Assembly: GCA_904063045.1 (NCBI GenBank)
Contig: CAJFCJ010000007.1
Coordinates: 2,673,404-2,737,403 of the forward strand
Direction of reading: 5' to 3'
DNA from: Dimorphilus gyrociliatus
Lineage: Eukaryota > Annelida > Polychaeta > Dinophilidae
DNA length: 64,000 nucleotides
The notes under the pieces are model-generated. The model ran no database searches. It was given only the letters and a program-made list of their open reading frames with translations, and was not told the DNA's origin. The position numbers and the translations under genes are program-made. Each line of letters begins with the position of its first letter. Positions within the stretch are counted from its first letter, which is position 1. Of this stretch, positions 1 to 12,182 are shown piece after piece.

Positions 1-651
1 TCCTATCTCTTCTCTAAAATATTGTGATAAGCCTCGTCCCTTGTTATCAACTCTCCTAACAATCAAATGCAAGAGTGCCCCATAAGTGAAAGCATGGTAG
101 GCATGATCTTTACCAATTCTACAAGATGGTTCTTGATCCTCAAAGATTTTTTCAACAGCTTTAGGATTAACAATGAGATCTTCAGGATCGTAATTCTGGT
201 CTACTAAAAATAGACAGGACCTATGAGTCAAAATATCACCAATTGTGATATCCTTTTTGCCATTCTTGGCAAATTCCGGCCAATACTTTGATACTGTATC
301 ATCTAAAGACAATTGTTTTCTCTCGACCATATGCAAAATAATTGTAGCACCATACATCTTGGTACTAGAGAACAAAAGAGATAAAGTGTCAAAGTCCCAT
401 TCAAGCAAAGAATCCTTATCAGCATAACCCCCAACAATATTAACCACTTCTTTTCCTTTATGGCGAACAGAGAAAGACGAACCCTTAATTTCACCTGCTA
501 AAACTAACTCCTTAAATTTTTCCCCAACTTGTTCCCAACCTTTTTCAATTCTCATCTTAACGCTTGTTACTGGCGCTGGTTTTTCTTTCGTATAGTAGTT
601 ATAAACGCCTATCGCAATTATTGCAAGCAAAACTGGCTTCACAAAACCCAT
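1..651 (-). CDS. Serine beta-lactamase-like hydrolase (LACTB/class C family), 3' end outside window
   Basis: The frame runs open from an ATG at 651 to the window edge, giving 217 residues without a stop, so the C-terminal part lies beyond base 1. Residues about 3-20 are hydrophobic (signal anchor or signal peptide). The SxxK nucleophile motif of class C beta-lactamase/PBP-fold hydrolases is visible as SSTK at residues 95-98, and a tyrosine motif (YHAFTYG, 185-191) lies at the expected distance. These are the first two of three family motifs; the third would lie in the missing part. Animal members such as LACTB and the nematode lact proteins are serine hydrolases or peptidases, some mitochondrial or secreted. 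No intron is evident. The family is clear; substrate and location are unknown. Confidence 0.85.
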   Translation of the reverse strand, partial: MGFVKPVLLAIIAIGVYNYYTKEKPAPVTSVKMRIEKGWEQVGEKFKELVLAGEIKGSSFSVRHKGKEVVNIVGGYADKDSLLEWDFDTLSLLFSSTKMYGATIILHMVERKQLSLDDTVSKYWPEFAKNGKKDITIGDILTHRSCLFLVDQNYDPEDLIVNPKAVEKIFEDQEPSCRIGKDHAYHAFTYGALLHLIVRRVDNKGRGLSQYFREEIG

Positions 652-1374
652 AGCTTTAACTTCTCGAGGATTGCTTTAAACTGAATAGTAGTTTTTCAGT
701 TGTATTAGACAATCTGCTTTTGAACTTTAAACTTATTTATTTATACTCAATCGTTGTCGCCACCTATTGAGAGATAAAACTGTACTAGTTGATACTCACC
801 GAACCTTCTATGAAACTGTGGCGAAAATAGTCATTCAATCGAGTACTCATTAATATCGACCTACTATTATACTAATACATATTATTATATATATATACTG
901 TATCTATATATACTTCATGTATGATTCCTACAACATTTTTACAACCGTTTTAGTGATGAGCAGAAAAGCTTGACTTATCTAATTTAGCGAAGTAGTCTTT
1001 AATCTAAATTTAAATAATTTCTGCATAAACTACGCCGATAAAAAGCTTGCCGATTAAGTGTAATATCGAAAGAATTGTGTCACTTTTACTCTATTTAGTA
1101 TGGTCTAATAATAGTAAGATAACCAGTGCAAAAGGTTAAAATATATGGACGATACATATGGTGCTGTTAGAACAAGTTGTGAACCTGATTTATTACTTTA
1201 ATTAAAATTATATACAATCTCATAGAGGACATTGCCCTGATAGAATATAGATTAAAAAAGGGAATAGTTGACAAGAAGAGAAACAGTATCAAATTATTCT
1301 TTGAGATTGTTCTTTGATATGTTAAAATATCCCTCTATTGATTTAATATATTTATTATCTTAGTTAAGTTAGTT
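652..1374. other. Intergenic spacer, AT-rich
   Basis: About 720 bases lie upstream of the beta-lactamase-like gene and downstream of the LDLa/Ly6 gene. There is a TA-rich tract near 880-915 with one copy of TATACTGTAT (894-903). No convincing open frame or RNA gene was seen. It probably holds the hydrolase promoter and the 3' UTR of the next gene. Confidence 0.6.
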
Positions 1375-2089
1375 TTAAATATAATAAGCTATATATAAAA
1401 TATAGAAAAACCTATTAAATAAATAAAGTACAGATGATGTATTACACAAATTACCATTACATAAACAAGTAGTTATATTACTTTCTTTACGCGTAGTTCT
1501 CTTTGTAAAACTATGACATCCAAGTGAATTTGGCCTTGGCGAGGATTCACACCATCTTTTCATCCAAGTGTAAGTTACTCCTGAATTGTATGCCTCCTAA
1601 AATTGATACGCAAAACAAAGCTATAATTATTATTGAAGAGGAACAAAAACTATATGTTACTTTAATAATTCTTTTGGCGCAATAGCCCCTACATTTATAA
1701 TCAACTCGAGTTAAGCCGCTGGATTTAGGTTTTCTGCAATTGTTAACGTCCTTTGTTGTTTCACCAATGATTTCGCATTCGAAACATTTTAGTATCTCTC
1801 CAAACCAGCAATCAGCAAATATCCCTTCGTCGCTAAATTGCCCACAATCATTTTTACCATCACAACGTAAATTACAGTCAATCTTTTTACCGTCAGAACA
1901 AATATACATATTTTCTTCATTACAATACCCCCATGATTGCGGTCTTTTTAAATCTTGACGTTGAACATCATCAATTTCTATATATCTCCTTTGAACATCT
2001 TCATCCAAATTACAACTTTCGTGATCAGAATCACTCAGTATTAAATTAATAGCATTAGCCAGCATTAATAAGTTAAACATTATTCTCAT
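1375..2089 (-). CDS. Secreted/GPI-type protein with LDLa domain followed by Ly6/quiver-like three-finger domain
   Basis: Two exons: 2089-1661 and 1596-1375, with a 64-base GT-AG intron in phase 0; the product is 216 aa. Residues 1-19 form a signal peptide. An LDL-receptor class A repeat follows at about 60-95, with the calcium-binding pattern CDGKNDCGQFSDEG. From about 102 begins a cysteine-rich Ly6/quiver-type domain (LKCFECE, then CRGYCAK). It is completed in exon 2 by VTYTWMKRWCE and ends CLCNGNLCN, the CxxxxxCN signature of Ly6 folds. The C-terminus is hydrophobic (about 197-216), consistent with GPI attachment. Reading through the intron gives a false hydrophobic tail that would remove half the Ly6 domain. 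The pairing of LDLa with Ly6 is visible; the ligand is unknown. Confidence 0.8.
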
Positions 2090-2529
2090 TTAAAAGCTCT
2101 TAATATAGATGTTTTTATATAAAACTACATGATCATATATACTGTATATATATATATATGTTTATGCTTTATACGACTAGTTGAGTGAGATATTTCAAAT
2201 TTAATTTTTATTTAGGCCTAAATTTGTAAAAAAATATTTTTCTATTACAGCTTATTTGATATTCAGCATAAATTCTGTTAGGTTATTTAGTAGGGAAGCC
2301 GAGTAGCATACGAATCAATTTGAAGAAAGTATAGTCTATATATTGTTCCCTTAAGATTTCCATTTGACAGTAAGGGAAATCAATTGATGAATCTAAATGA
2401 CAGAACCGTTTCTTAGCTAACCAACTTTTATTCTTTACTATTTAATAAAGACAATAAAAGTATAAACATCTTTATTTTTTTGTGTTCTTTTTGTTCAGAA
2501 TGTAAAATCGATTGATAATTATTATATCA
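2090..2529. other. Spacer with 3' end signals of ACOT8
   Basis: 440 bases between the ACOT8 stop and the start of the LDLa/Ly6 gene. The reverse strand has AATAAA at about 2471-2476, some 55 bases after the ACOT8 stop, a plausible poly(A) signal. A TA tract with TATACTGTATA lies at 2138-2148. No other gene is seen. Confidence 0.55.
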
Positions 2530-3743
2530 TTATAATTTACTTGTCTTATTATCAATCTGTCCTCTGATAAGGGCTTCTTGAGCAACGGAGACGGCTAGAG
2601 TACCGTCTCTTTTCCAAACTCTTCCGTGTATTAAACCTCTATTTGCGACTAAATAGTGAAAAAATTAGTATTTAATTTTATTGAAACTTAATAGCTACCT
2701 AATCGAGGACTCTCACATTCGTAGAGCATCCATTCGTCTGCTCTAAATGGAGAATGAAACCACATTGAGTGGTCTAAAGATGCAGCGAATGTCATTTTAA
2801 AATTTGGGTATGGCACTAAAGCTGTCCTCAGCAATGCAATATCCGATATATATGCACAAGCACACCTATGTAAGTTCCTATCATTTTCATCTGTTTAGTT
2901 TATAAGGAAAAAAAAAAGATAGCAAATAGCGATACGGACTTTATTTACTCTCTTATACCTATATTTCCCCTAACTCTCATCCAAAGAAGAGCTCGGGGTG
3001 CAGTACCTGGAACCATTTTATAGTATATGAATGGATCTACAGGCTTTATTTCAATTGGCATTTCTTGAGCTAATACTTTGGTTACGTAGTCTCTTCTACT
3101 GTCTGATAAATCGGATCGACTGTTTTTTAACAGAGATTAGACCAACTGAAGTTAAAATAAATAGAGCAAAAAAATTATCGCAAACCTCAGAAGTGTACGC
3201 AGTAAATGTTCAATATTCATAAGACTCTCTGGAGGGGGAGCTTCTGGCATAATAAACTGATTCTCAATGGGCATATACTCAGTTTTTTGATAAGAAACCA
3301 TCATCGTTAGAATAGCATTTCCCTTTTGCATTGCTCTTACTGACCTTGTACAAAAACTTTTACCATCTCTAACTCTTTCAACATGATAAATAATCGGTAT
3401 ATTAGGATTTCCGGGAGATACAAAGTAACAATGAACGCTATGTACATGAAAATTTTGCCTTTTCGTGTTTCCTGCTGCCACGAGGGCTTGACCAACAACT
3501 TGACCACCATATACCGCTCTGGCTGCCACAGGCCTCCATAAATTATCTGCACTTCTGTTAATGAAGAACAAATGTTCGAAGATGAATGACAAAATTCTAT
3601 ATTCTCAGAATTGAGAAATGTAAACACTATTTTGGAAACGAAAGAAAAGTATCTGTTGAAATTGGGGAGAAAAAAGCTTGCCTATATAAATCAGTGTCAA
3701 TTTCTTCCAATTGGAGAGGGTTGGATTTTAAGTTTTTTTCCAT
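2530..3743 (-). CDS. ACOT8: Peroxisomal acyl-CoA thioesterase (ACOT8 type), PTS1 SKL
   Basis: Hydrolyses acyl-CoAs to free fatty acid and CoA in peroxisomes. Five exons: 3743-3682, 3554-3186, 3119-2959, 2890-2699 and 2648-2530; they sum to 903 bases, or 300 aa. The first intron uses a GC-AG pair (AG|GCAAGC); the others are GT-AG. The double hot-dog thioesterase fold is covered from end to end: N-terminal LWRPVAARAVYGGQVVGQAL, then HVHSVHCYFV, and in the second half SLDHSMWFH, YECESP and VAQEALIR. These hold the Asp, Ser/Thr and Gln positions of the TesB/ACOT8 catalytic triad. The last three residues are SKL, the canonical peroxisomal targeting signal. Length and domain order match animal ACOT8. 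It shares a head-to-head upstream region with the myosin gene. Confidence 0.93.
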
Positions 3744-4658
3744 AAGTGAATTATCGTTGAAAAAAACGACAGAAAGTTTTTACATAAGTCAAACCGGCCT
3801 TTGTTTTTATATGAAAATAGTTTTTGACCTTATGGGACTATTGTTGGGTACTAGTTCCTCAACTAAGTATTATTGTTGAAAAAATCAATAGGAGCCTGGA
3901 TCATTTAATTGGCGACATCTGTAGGTTATTTTGCAGTCGGCGCATGCGTACAACTATTGGCGTGCGGGCTGTAGTCCGTGTTTGTCTTTATTATAGAAGA
4001 GATTTTCATGGAATTAAGCCACCTTTTTATGTTTCAATCGAATCATAATTGCTTTGAACACGCTTTGAATTTCTCTGCAATTTTCAACATTTGTATCTGG
4101 TAAGTACAACCTGCATAAGCTCAATTTTATTCATTTGAATGCATGTATTCGTATTACTTCTGCTTTTTCTTTTATTGACTTAACTTTCCAAAATCCGACG
4201 AGTGACAGCCCCAATGGCGGAGTCTGTAAAATTTAGTAGACTTTGATTAATAAGTTACACTAGGTCCCATTAGCAATATCTAAAAATTAGATAGAATTTA
4301 TTATATGTGAAAACGTGACGATCATATCGCATTATATCGAATGTCGCATTATTGTCTGTTCATATTTTTATAACCAGGAACATTGTGCAACGTACTAGGT
4401 AAACGCCCATTTCATTGATGTATTAAGGGAAGGAGGCCATAAAGTGGCGCTGCTTTGTCGGACTATTGAAGTTGTATAATAATATTAATAGAATAGAGAG
4501 TGTCCTTGGCTTTTTAGCCTTTATCAGCTTTATGAATTGTAATGGCGTTGTTTTCGTAAAATTCGTAATTGTATCGCCTCGTGTATTTTACAGTGACAAA
4601 TCCGCGTCGAAGCTTATCACAGTCGGCTAGCGGCGCCGGACCGTAAAACTACAAAACT
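3744..4658. promoter_or_regulatory. Bidirectional promoter region between ACOT8 and MYO1B
   Basis: 915 bases separate the two divergent start codons. The span contains a GC-richer patch with an NRF1-like palindrome and another GC-rich stretch just before the myosin ATG (about 4605-4645, ggcgccgg). Both are typical of housekeeping promoters. No additional coding exon is evident. Confidence 0.5.
3940..3949. promoter_or_regulatory. NRF1-like site GCGCATGCGT
   Basis: The decamer GCGCATGCGT matches the core of the NRF1 consensus (YGCGCAYGCGCR), in an otherwise AT-rich spacer about 200 bases upstream of the ACOT8 start. NRF1 sites are frequent in animal promoters of metabolic genes. Binding is inferred from sequence only. 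Confidence 0.45.
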
Positions 4659-7600
4659 ATGGATGACGGTGTATCGGATATGTGCCTATTGGAACCGGTT
4701 TCGGTTGATTCTATTATAAAGAATATTCGAGTTCGTTTTGGCAAGGATCTTATATATGTAAGCTATCCGTTTTAAAGCAAATATAGATTTTTTTAAAGAC
4801 AACTATTTATTCTGTCACAGACTTATATTGGAAATGTAGTTATATCTATCAATCCGTACAAATTTTTACCCATTTATACTAGAGATGTCATTTTTCAATA
4901 TCGAAGTAGGAATATTTACGAAATACCACCTCATATGTAAGTAGAAAAATACATTTGGAAAGCTTTATCTTGAAGGGAGTTGACAGGATACTTATGCTAA
5001 ATTTCAGCTACGCTATATCAGATGAAGCGTATCGTTCGATGAGAGATAGAAACCTGGATCAGTGCGTTATCATATCCGGGGAATCGGGAGCTGGAAAGAC
5101 GGGTAATTGAATTTGCTTTTGGACTTATCGAATTTTCCACGCTTTAATTACCGACTATCATTGATACGTCGACACCTCTGTTGCAGAAGCGAGTAAGTTA
5201 ATAATGCAGTATATCGCCGCTGTTTCGGGAAAGGGACGGGAAGTGGATGAAGTCAAGGAGCAGTTATTGCAGTCCAATCCAGTTTTGGAAGGTAAATTTC
5301 GTTACCGACTTTCTTTTTCTATTGATTTTCATTCGACTCTTTCTAAAGCTTTTGGCAATGCTAAGACTCACCGAAACGACAATAGTTCAAGATTTGGGAA
5401 ATATATGGATATAGAATTCGATTTTAAAGGAGATCCAGTTGGTGGAGTTATTACAAATTGTTCGTATTTCTAAATTGATTATTCAAAATCTGTTACCTTA
5501 ACATTCATCAGATTTGTTGGAGAAGTCAAGGGTTGCCAGACAATCTGACGGAGAGCGCAATTTTCACATTTTTTACCAAATACTTAGCGGTGCTGGAACG
5601 TCGTTCTTAAGTAAACATTATTATTTTACAAAGACAAGAGGGCTTTTCTCGTTAACCAAATGTTTTATTTTGTTATATAAATATAGAATCTTTAAAATTG
5701 CAAAGAAATCCTGCACATTATCATTATCTTAGTTCCAATTCAATGACCGAATGTTTGTTAACTGACAAGGAGAATTTTGAGATTACAAGAAAGGCCATGA
5801 CTACAGTCGGGTTTAATGTTAATGATATTATGTCCGTCTTTCAGGTAGGTTGAATACATATTTTGCTGACTATTTGATTCAAATACATTTCCAACAGCTA
5901 GTAGCTGTCGTCCTGAAATTAGGTAATTTGAAACTGCAGCACCACACAAAAATAGACGGCAATGAAGGATGTATTATACAAAAAGAAGAGGGTTAGATAT
6001 CAAATTTTTCAATTTATATTCTGCTTAACCTCAAATTCTAATTAGTTATATACTAATTTTAGAACTGCAAGAATGCGCTGAGTTGCTCAAATGTTCGTGT
6101 GATAGATTAAAAGCTGCATTAACTCAAAGAACGGTTGAAACAAGTAGCGAAAAAATTCGAACTGATTTATCCTGTACCGAAGTAAGATAGGAATTTTAAA
6201 AGTAACTTGTTTCTATTTAAAAAATAAGCACCTTCTTCCCTTTTAGGCAATTTATGCAAGAGACGCTCTATGCAAAGCAATCTATTCTCGTTTGTTTACA
6301 TGGATTGTTGAGAAAATTAACGATGGCATTCGAGTTTGTTTTATCTTTAACATTGATAAATTAGAAAAATTGATAAAAGAAATAATTTGTAGACTAAACG
6401 AAGGGGAAAAAAGAAATCGATGGGAGTTTTAGATATTTATGGATTTGAAGTATTTAATGTACGCCATTGTTCTACTTTTTTTTTCTAAGCGTTATAAAAT
6501 TTACGACATCCAATAATAATGATATTAATAAATTTTGATAGAATAATGGTTTCGAGCAATTTATTATCAACTACTGTAATGAAAAGCTACAACAGCTATT
6601 TATTGAATTAACTTTAAAAGAGGAACAGGAAGAATATATTAAAGAGGTACAATTATTATTTTTTTATTGACTTTACTAGTTTTTTGTGTTTGATTATCCT
6701 TTTCATATCTAAATCAAGTTTTTTATTGTTACTTAGGGTATCGAATGGATTCAAGTGCAATATTTCAATAATGCAGTTATTTGTTCTTTAATTGAAAATG
6801 TAAGTTCATAATATTAATTAGATTCTATATTCTATTGATTTCTTTATTGAGGATATACGCTGTACATATGTATCTACTTATTTATTAAGACTTTCTATAT
6901 ATATAAACTTACATATACTGTATGTATATAATAATAGAAAATTATAAAATATGAACAATCTTAAGTAATTACCATTGTTGTTATTGCAATTACAAGCAGC
7001 AAAGTGAAGTAAGTTAAATTTTTAAAGGGTTACTTTTTCTTTTTTTTTTTTACCCTTTAATTTTATTGTATCCTTCCATATTTTTTTGATATATTTACTT
7101 TATTTAAATTAATTCATTAATTAGTTAACTTATTTATTAATTAGTAAGAAATTTTCTTTTATTTTTTTTAATGCATGATATCATAATTTTTGTATTTTTT
7201 TTTATTTTCTATGTTGTACTTCTTTTCTTTCAGATACGTTTTTGAGTATATTTCAGATATGATTGTGTAAGTTACGCAATAGTTTGTTAGCTTAGGAGTA
7301 TAAACAATTAATGGACACAATACATATTGTATATAACTATATATCTATATATGTATAGATATATTTGAGCAATATATACAATATATATATATGTATATAT
7401 ATTTATATATCAGTATTTCTTATATGCACATAAAACTGAATTAGATAATAATTAACTACTTGATCGTGAATAGAAGAGGAAAAAAAGCATGAAAATTAGC
7501 ATTTGAAATTTTAATATCTATTACTTTGCATGTTAGTGAGTTGTTTTAGTTTGGTTTTATTTTTCATTGAAGATTTTCGATATAATGATGTTGTTTGCTT

Positions 7601-10600
7601 TTATCTCTCCTTGAAATATCGTTTAAAAAAAATAATGAAAGAAAAACAAAAACATGAAATCTTTTCGTTTTTTTGCCCAACTAACTAAGTCTTATTCTTT
7701 TGTATAAGCTATTCTTACTATATTATCTCTTTTATTCAACAAAAAATATTATTGTATACAGCATTCTCAAGGAATTCTATCTTTATTGGATGAAGAGTGC
7801 CTAAGGCCAGGGACAGTGAGTGATTCGACTTTCTTGGCAAAGCTAAATACAAATTTTGCCAATCATGATCATTACGAGGCAAGAAATTGTAAAAAGAATC
7901 AAAACGATAGGTCGGTTTTAAATAATTTATATTTGCATAATATTATTTAATTGTGAGGTATTTTATATAATTACTTTCCTAATAGGAGTCTACCTTTTGA
8001 TGCTTTCCGGCTTAGACATTATGCGGGCAATGTCACTTACTATGTTGACGGATTTTTAGAAAAGAATAACGACCTTCTATTTAGAGACTTATCAAAAACG
8101 ATGTGGCTTTGTAAACATCCTCTTACGCCTATATTATTCCCTGAAGGTGAATATTATCAGCCCTATTAAAAGTAAAAGATAAATTTTACGCTCCTTTTTT
8201 ACCTTAAGGTGATCCGTACAAGACATCAATGCGAAGACCACCGACGACAAGTTCACAATTCAAAGCCTCTATTAATGCCTTAGTTAAGGATCTACAAACA
8301 AAGGTGCCGAATTATATCAGATGCATTAAGCCTAACGACGAAAAAAAAAGCGACGTTTTCGACGAGTCTCTCGTTAGACATCAAGTGAATTATTTAGGGT
8401 ATTTCAACCGCTTCCGTTTCGTTTTCTTAACCATTTATTTTCTGATTTCTTTATTATAGACTACTGGAAAATGTACAAGTTAAACGAGCTGGTTATGCCT
8501 TTCGACAGTCTTACACTCAGTTCCTATTACGTTTCAAAATGCTTTGCCCTGAACTTTGGCCAACTTACAACGGCAAAATGGAAATTGGAGTACGAAAGCT
8601 GTTCAGCTATTTGCAAGTAAGTTTAATTTATATGAATTATTCATGATTTTATATTATACTAATTCTTAACTTCCTTCAATATGTAAATATTAGAAAGTAT
8701 ATATTAGTTCATACGTTATATATATATACAATATGTATTAATATATCTGTATTAGTATATCTATATTAATATATTTATACATATTAAAAACTCAATATAT
8801 ATTTTATATACTGTATATATGTGAAGTACGTTAATAATTTTTGTTCTTTGTTTTTTTTTCTAGTTTCCGGAAGAAGAAGTTGCCTATGGCAAAACTAAAG
8901 TATTTATTAGAAATCCGTCTACGGTAGGTTATATTCGGTTGACTATATTTCTCTTTTTGTCTCTTTTTTTTGTGAGATCTATATTGATATTTTTATACAT
9001 TTTTACACTTTATACAGTTGTTTTCGTTGGAAGACTTACGAGCGAAAAAATTACACGATCTGGCCACTCTAGTTCAGAAGGTCTATAAGGGATGGAGTTT
9101 AAGAAAATTATTTTTGAAGAAGAAACAATCACAAATTCTAATAGCCAGCAGATGGAAATGCTTCTTTGTAAGTTATTAGCTTAGATAGAGAAATATGCCC
9201 TCTACCTAGTTTTTTTATTATTTTTTATACTTAGTATATAATAGTTTAATATGGTGTTAGTAGTTTTGGATCACAATAGGAAATATTTTAGATATAATAG
9301 TTAGGTTAAACCTTTATGTGCATGCCCCTTTATTCCTGCATGTTATGTTTAGGCTTGGAAACGGTATCAAAAAGTGAAACAGGCTACCTTGGTATTGTGC
9401 TCTTATTATAGAGGATGGAAGGTGAGGAATCACTTGTTTAAAATTAATCCGATTAGTACACCTTATTGTTTATTAATGCTTTTTACCTAATAATATTAAT
9501 TAATATACTTTCTTAGCATTTATAATAGACTACATTAATTTATATTTCTCTTTTGTTTCCGAACAAAAAAAAAATACAATTCGAAATAGGCTCGTATGCT
9601 TTTGAAACAATATAAATACGAACAAAGATGTAAATGGGCAGCTGAAATAATTCATAAATACTTTTTGGGCTGGCAAGTTAGGAAGCAATATGGTAGAAAA
9701 TTTAGGAGAATAGCTGGACCAAAAATTGCCAAGTTTATTAAAGCTACTTTGGTACAGATTATTTATTATTAAACTTTTAAATATTTATTAATTATTATCT
9801 TTGCATACAACAAAATAGCGATATAGGTTTTTAACGCACGTCATACAAAATTTACCAACAAGTTCGCCTGCGGATCATAGATGGCCAACCTCTCCAAAAT
9901 TATTTACTAAAACTTCAGAACAGCTGCGTTTATTACATCACAAATGGAGGGTTAGTTGAGAGAATGTTTAATTTAAGATTGTTATTTACAAGCAATTCTC
10001 TTTTCACTTTAGTGTTTAAAGTATAGAGGAATGTGTGATCAAAAGTCGCGGAGCCGGATGAGGGAGAAAGTTATGGCATCTGAAACTTTTAAAGATCGAA
10101 AGATTTCATATCCTAATAGTGTGCCACATCCTTTTAAGGGAGATTACGTTCGATTAAAGCAAAATCACAAATGGAAAAAAATGGCTACGAGAAATGACGA
10201 TTTACACCTAGTGTTTGCTGATATAGTTTCTAAAGTGAATAGGAAGAATTGCAAGGTAAATAAATATTATTTATTTAAAGATAAGAGAAAATATTAATAT
10301 CAATTGTATCACTCATTTAGACGGTGTTTCAATTACTTGTGATATCAACAAGTGCAGTCGTCATATTGGACCAAAGAACTCTGGTTGTAAAGTTTCGTTT
10401 ACCTCTTAAGAGCATTCATTCGATTTCCTTATCGCCCTTTGCGGACCGAATTATGATTCTGCATGTGATGAAGGTAATACTTATACAAAGTTGGAAATTA
10501 TATTTTCTCAACGTTTACAAATGCATTTAAAAATCTTAGATAAGAATTTAAAAAAAAGAACGTCATAGTACAATTATGGTCTATTTTCCAATCAATTGTT

Positions 10601-11116
10601 CTATAATTATATATTAGTCTTTTTATATTATTAAAAATTTAAATATATATAATAAGTAGATTGCTCTGCCTCTAACGAACCTCTTTAAAGGACTCTAATC
10701 ATTTGCTATAACAGCGAATTAGACGCTTTTTCTTATAATGCAGTTTGATTTTTTTAATTATTAAATCTTTTCAGTCTCAAGAAAATGGCGATTCTAAGCA
10801 TAAGAAAGGTGATATAATGCTAGTTTCGGATCACGTGATTGAAATCGTTGCAAAAATATGTCTTCTCGTTCAGGATACGACGGGAAGGAAGCCGGAGGTT
10901 ATCATTAGTAACCAGTAAGTCGATTTAATTCTTATCCGTTTTCTTTATAGAAAAAACAAAAATCAGTTTATTCTCCCTTCCTTCAACAGATTGCAGGCGG
11001 ACTTTTGCGGAGCATGCGTTGATTTGTCTTTCAAAACGAACGATCCTGAAATGATGTCAGGATATATTAAACTATCTAGGAATAATAACAAGATTGAAGT
11101 GACCGACGGAAAATAA
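4659..11116 (+). CDS. MYO1B: Unconventional myosin class I, MYO1B type, 26 exons, complete
   Basis: Short-tailed, single-headed, actin-based motor that links membranes to actin. The 26 exons sum to 3210 bases (1069 aa). Exons: 4659-4757, 4821-4936, 5008-5102, 5187-5291, 5349-5459, 5512-5610, 5687-5844, 5898-5991, 6063-6181, 6247-6333, 6393-6458, 6542-6646, 6737-6799, 7762-7910, 7986-8146, 8209-8398, 8460-8616, 8864-8923, 9018-9167, 9353-9421, 9590-9751, 9819-9950, 10013-10255, 10321-10473, 10775-10914 and 10990-11116. The motor has P-loop GESGAGKT at 96-103, switch [10 protein letters not shown], switch [10 protein letters not shown] and the relay [15 protein letters not shown]. About four IQ motifs follow (calmodulin sites, such as [13 protein letters not shown]), then a basic TH1 lipid-binding tail. 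Similarity to vertebrate MYO1B holds along the whole length. A TTTCTTCATC-like tract is absent; AATAAA lies at 11261. Confidence 0.95.
6800..7761 (+). other. Large intron 13 of the myosin gene
   Basis: At 962 bases this is the only myosin intron above about 300 bases. It is made of T-rich runs and TA repeats (7320-7410), with TATACTGTAT at 6914-6923. The flanking exons join in phase 0 ([16 protein letters not shown]), matching the family without a missing segment, so no extra exon is needed. Confidence 0.7.
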
Positions 11117-12182
11117 ATGATTATGTAATGATTGAAAAAAAAACCAAAAAAAGACAATAATCCAAAGAGAAATTAGATTTTTTCCTAATATTAACTAAAA
11201 ATTAAACAAACAAACAAATCAAATGAAACAATTGGATACTTGACTTTAGCATCGTGATACAATAAAGAAAAACAAGGAGTGTTCTAAAAAACTAATCGTC
11301 TTTTTCCTGCATTTGTCTTTGTTACGTGAGTTGTGTTAAGTTTTTTATTTGTAGAAACATTAGAGCAGCGTTTTAAATGGTGCTTTTTTTGTCAGTGAAT
11401 TCTCTTCTTTTTTTCTCTTTATCTCTCCTTCTCTTTTATTCTATTTAAATTGTGAAATATTGTTTTTAATATTAATGATAGTTGCAAAATTTGTTTTGCA
11501 AATATAATTGATTTTTACAAGATTAAAAACACAAACAAACAAACGAAATGATTCTTAAATTGATTAATATTATCTTATCAAATCTGTCCCTTTGAGACGA
11601 TTAAAAGGCAACTGTCTTGTAACCTTCATTAGTATGACTTAAGTCAGAGTCTTACACAATGTAAGACATCGTTGCTCTTTTAATCTTTGAAGGTGTACCT
11701 TGACCTTAACGATTTAATCCTCTTTAATCCTTTGATCATTTGTCGGTAATTTTTGTAACAATAAAATATTAGGACACTTCTTTTAAAAGAGGAATTTTTT
11801 TTGAGAAAAGGCGTTTCAAAGAGAATTTAGGCTTTTGGCGGGGGAAGATAACAGACTGACTCAGAAGAGGGAGGTGGAGATCTAAAAACATTGCGACTAT
11901 GTACTCTCATATTCCTAACAATAAACAATTTTGTCAAAGACTGAAAATAAGGATTGATTTACCCTGCTTAAGGAAAAAAATGGAGTATTTATAAAGGTTA
12001 AAAGGGAAATTTATCTTAATAAATAACTTTAAAATTGCCTTCTTGCGCTCGGCGTTTTTTCAAAATGCTTATTAGCCTTATGGCTCTGTTTTCGTTGAAA
12101 GAGCATAAGAGGAATATATAATTTAGAGGTGGCGCTACAATGACTCTTCTGGGCAGAAAAGTAAGTCTTACTAAAATCAACG
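11117..12182. other. Spacer between MYO1B and urea transporter
   Basis: The left part is the myosin 3' region (AATAAA at 11261-11266). The right part should hold the urea transporter promoter and 5' UTR. An out-of-frame upstream ATG lies at 12140. It contains A- and T-rich tracts and no supported gene. Confidence 0.5.
11261..11266 (+). terminator. Myosin poly(A) signal AATAAA
   Basis: Canonical hexamer about 145 bases after the myosin stop, the first on this strand after the coding region with GT/T-rich sequence downstream. Confidence 0.5.

Noticed and set aside
1547-1660. Hydrophobic C-terminal extension of the LDLa protein that looks like a membrane helix
   Set aside because: It is intron read-through; removing the GT-AG intron restores the Ly6 domain.
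3586-3879. Plus-strand frame over the ACOT8 start
   Set aside because: Antisense to ACOT8 exon 1 and promoter, with no similarity to any family.
6990-7020. Possible small extra exon in the large myosin intron (AAGCAGCAAAGTG)
   Set aside because: Flanking exons already join in phase with family spacing, and an insertion would break the loop before [10 protein letters not shown].
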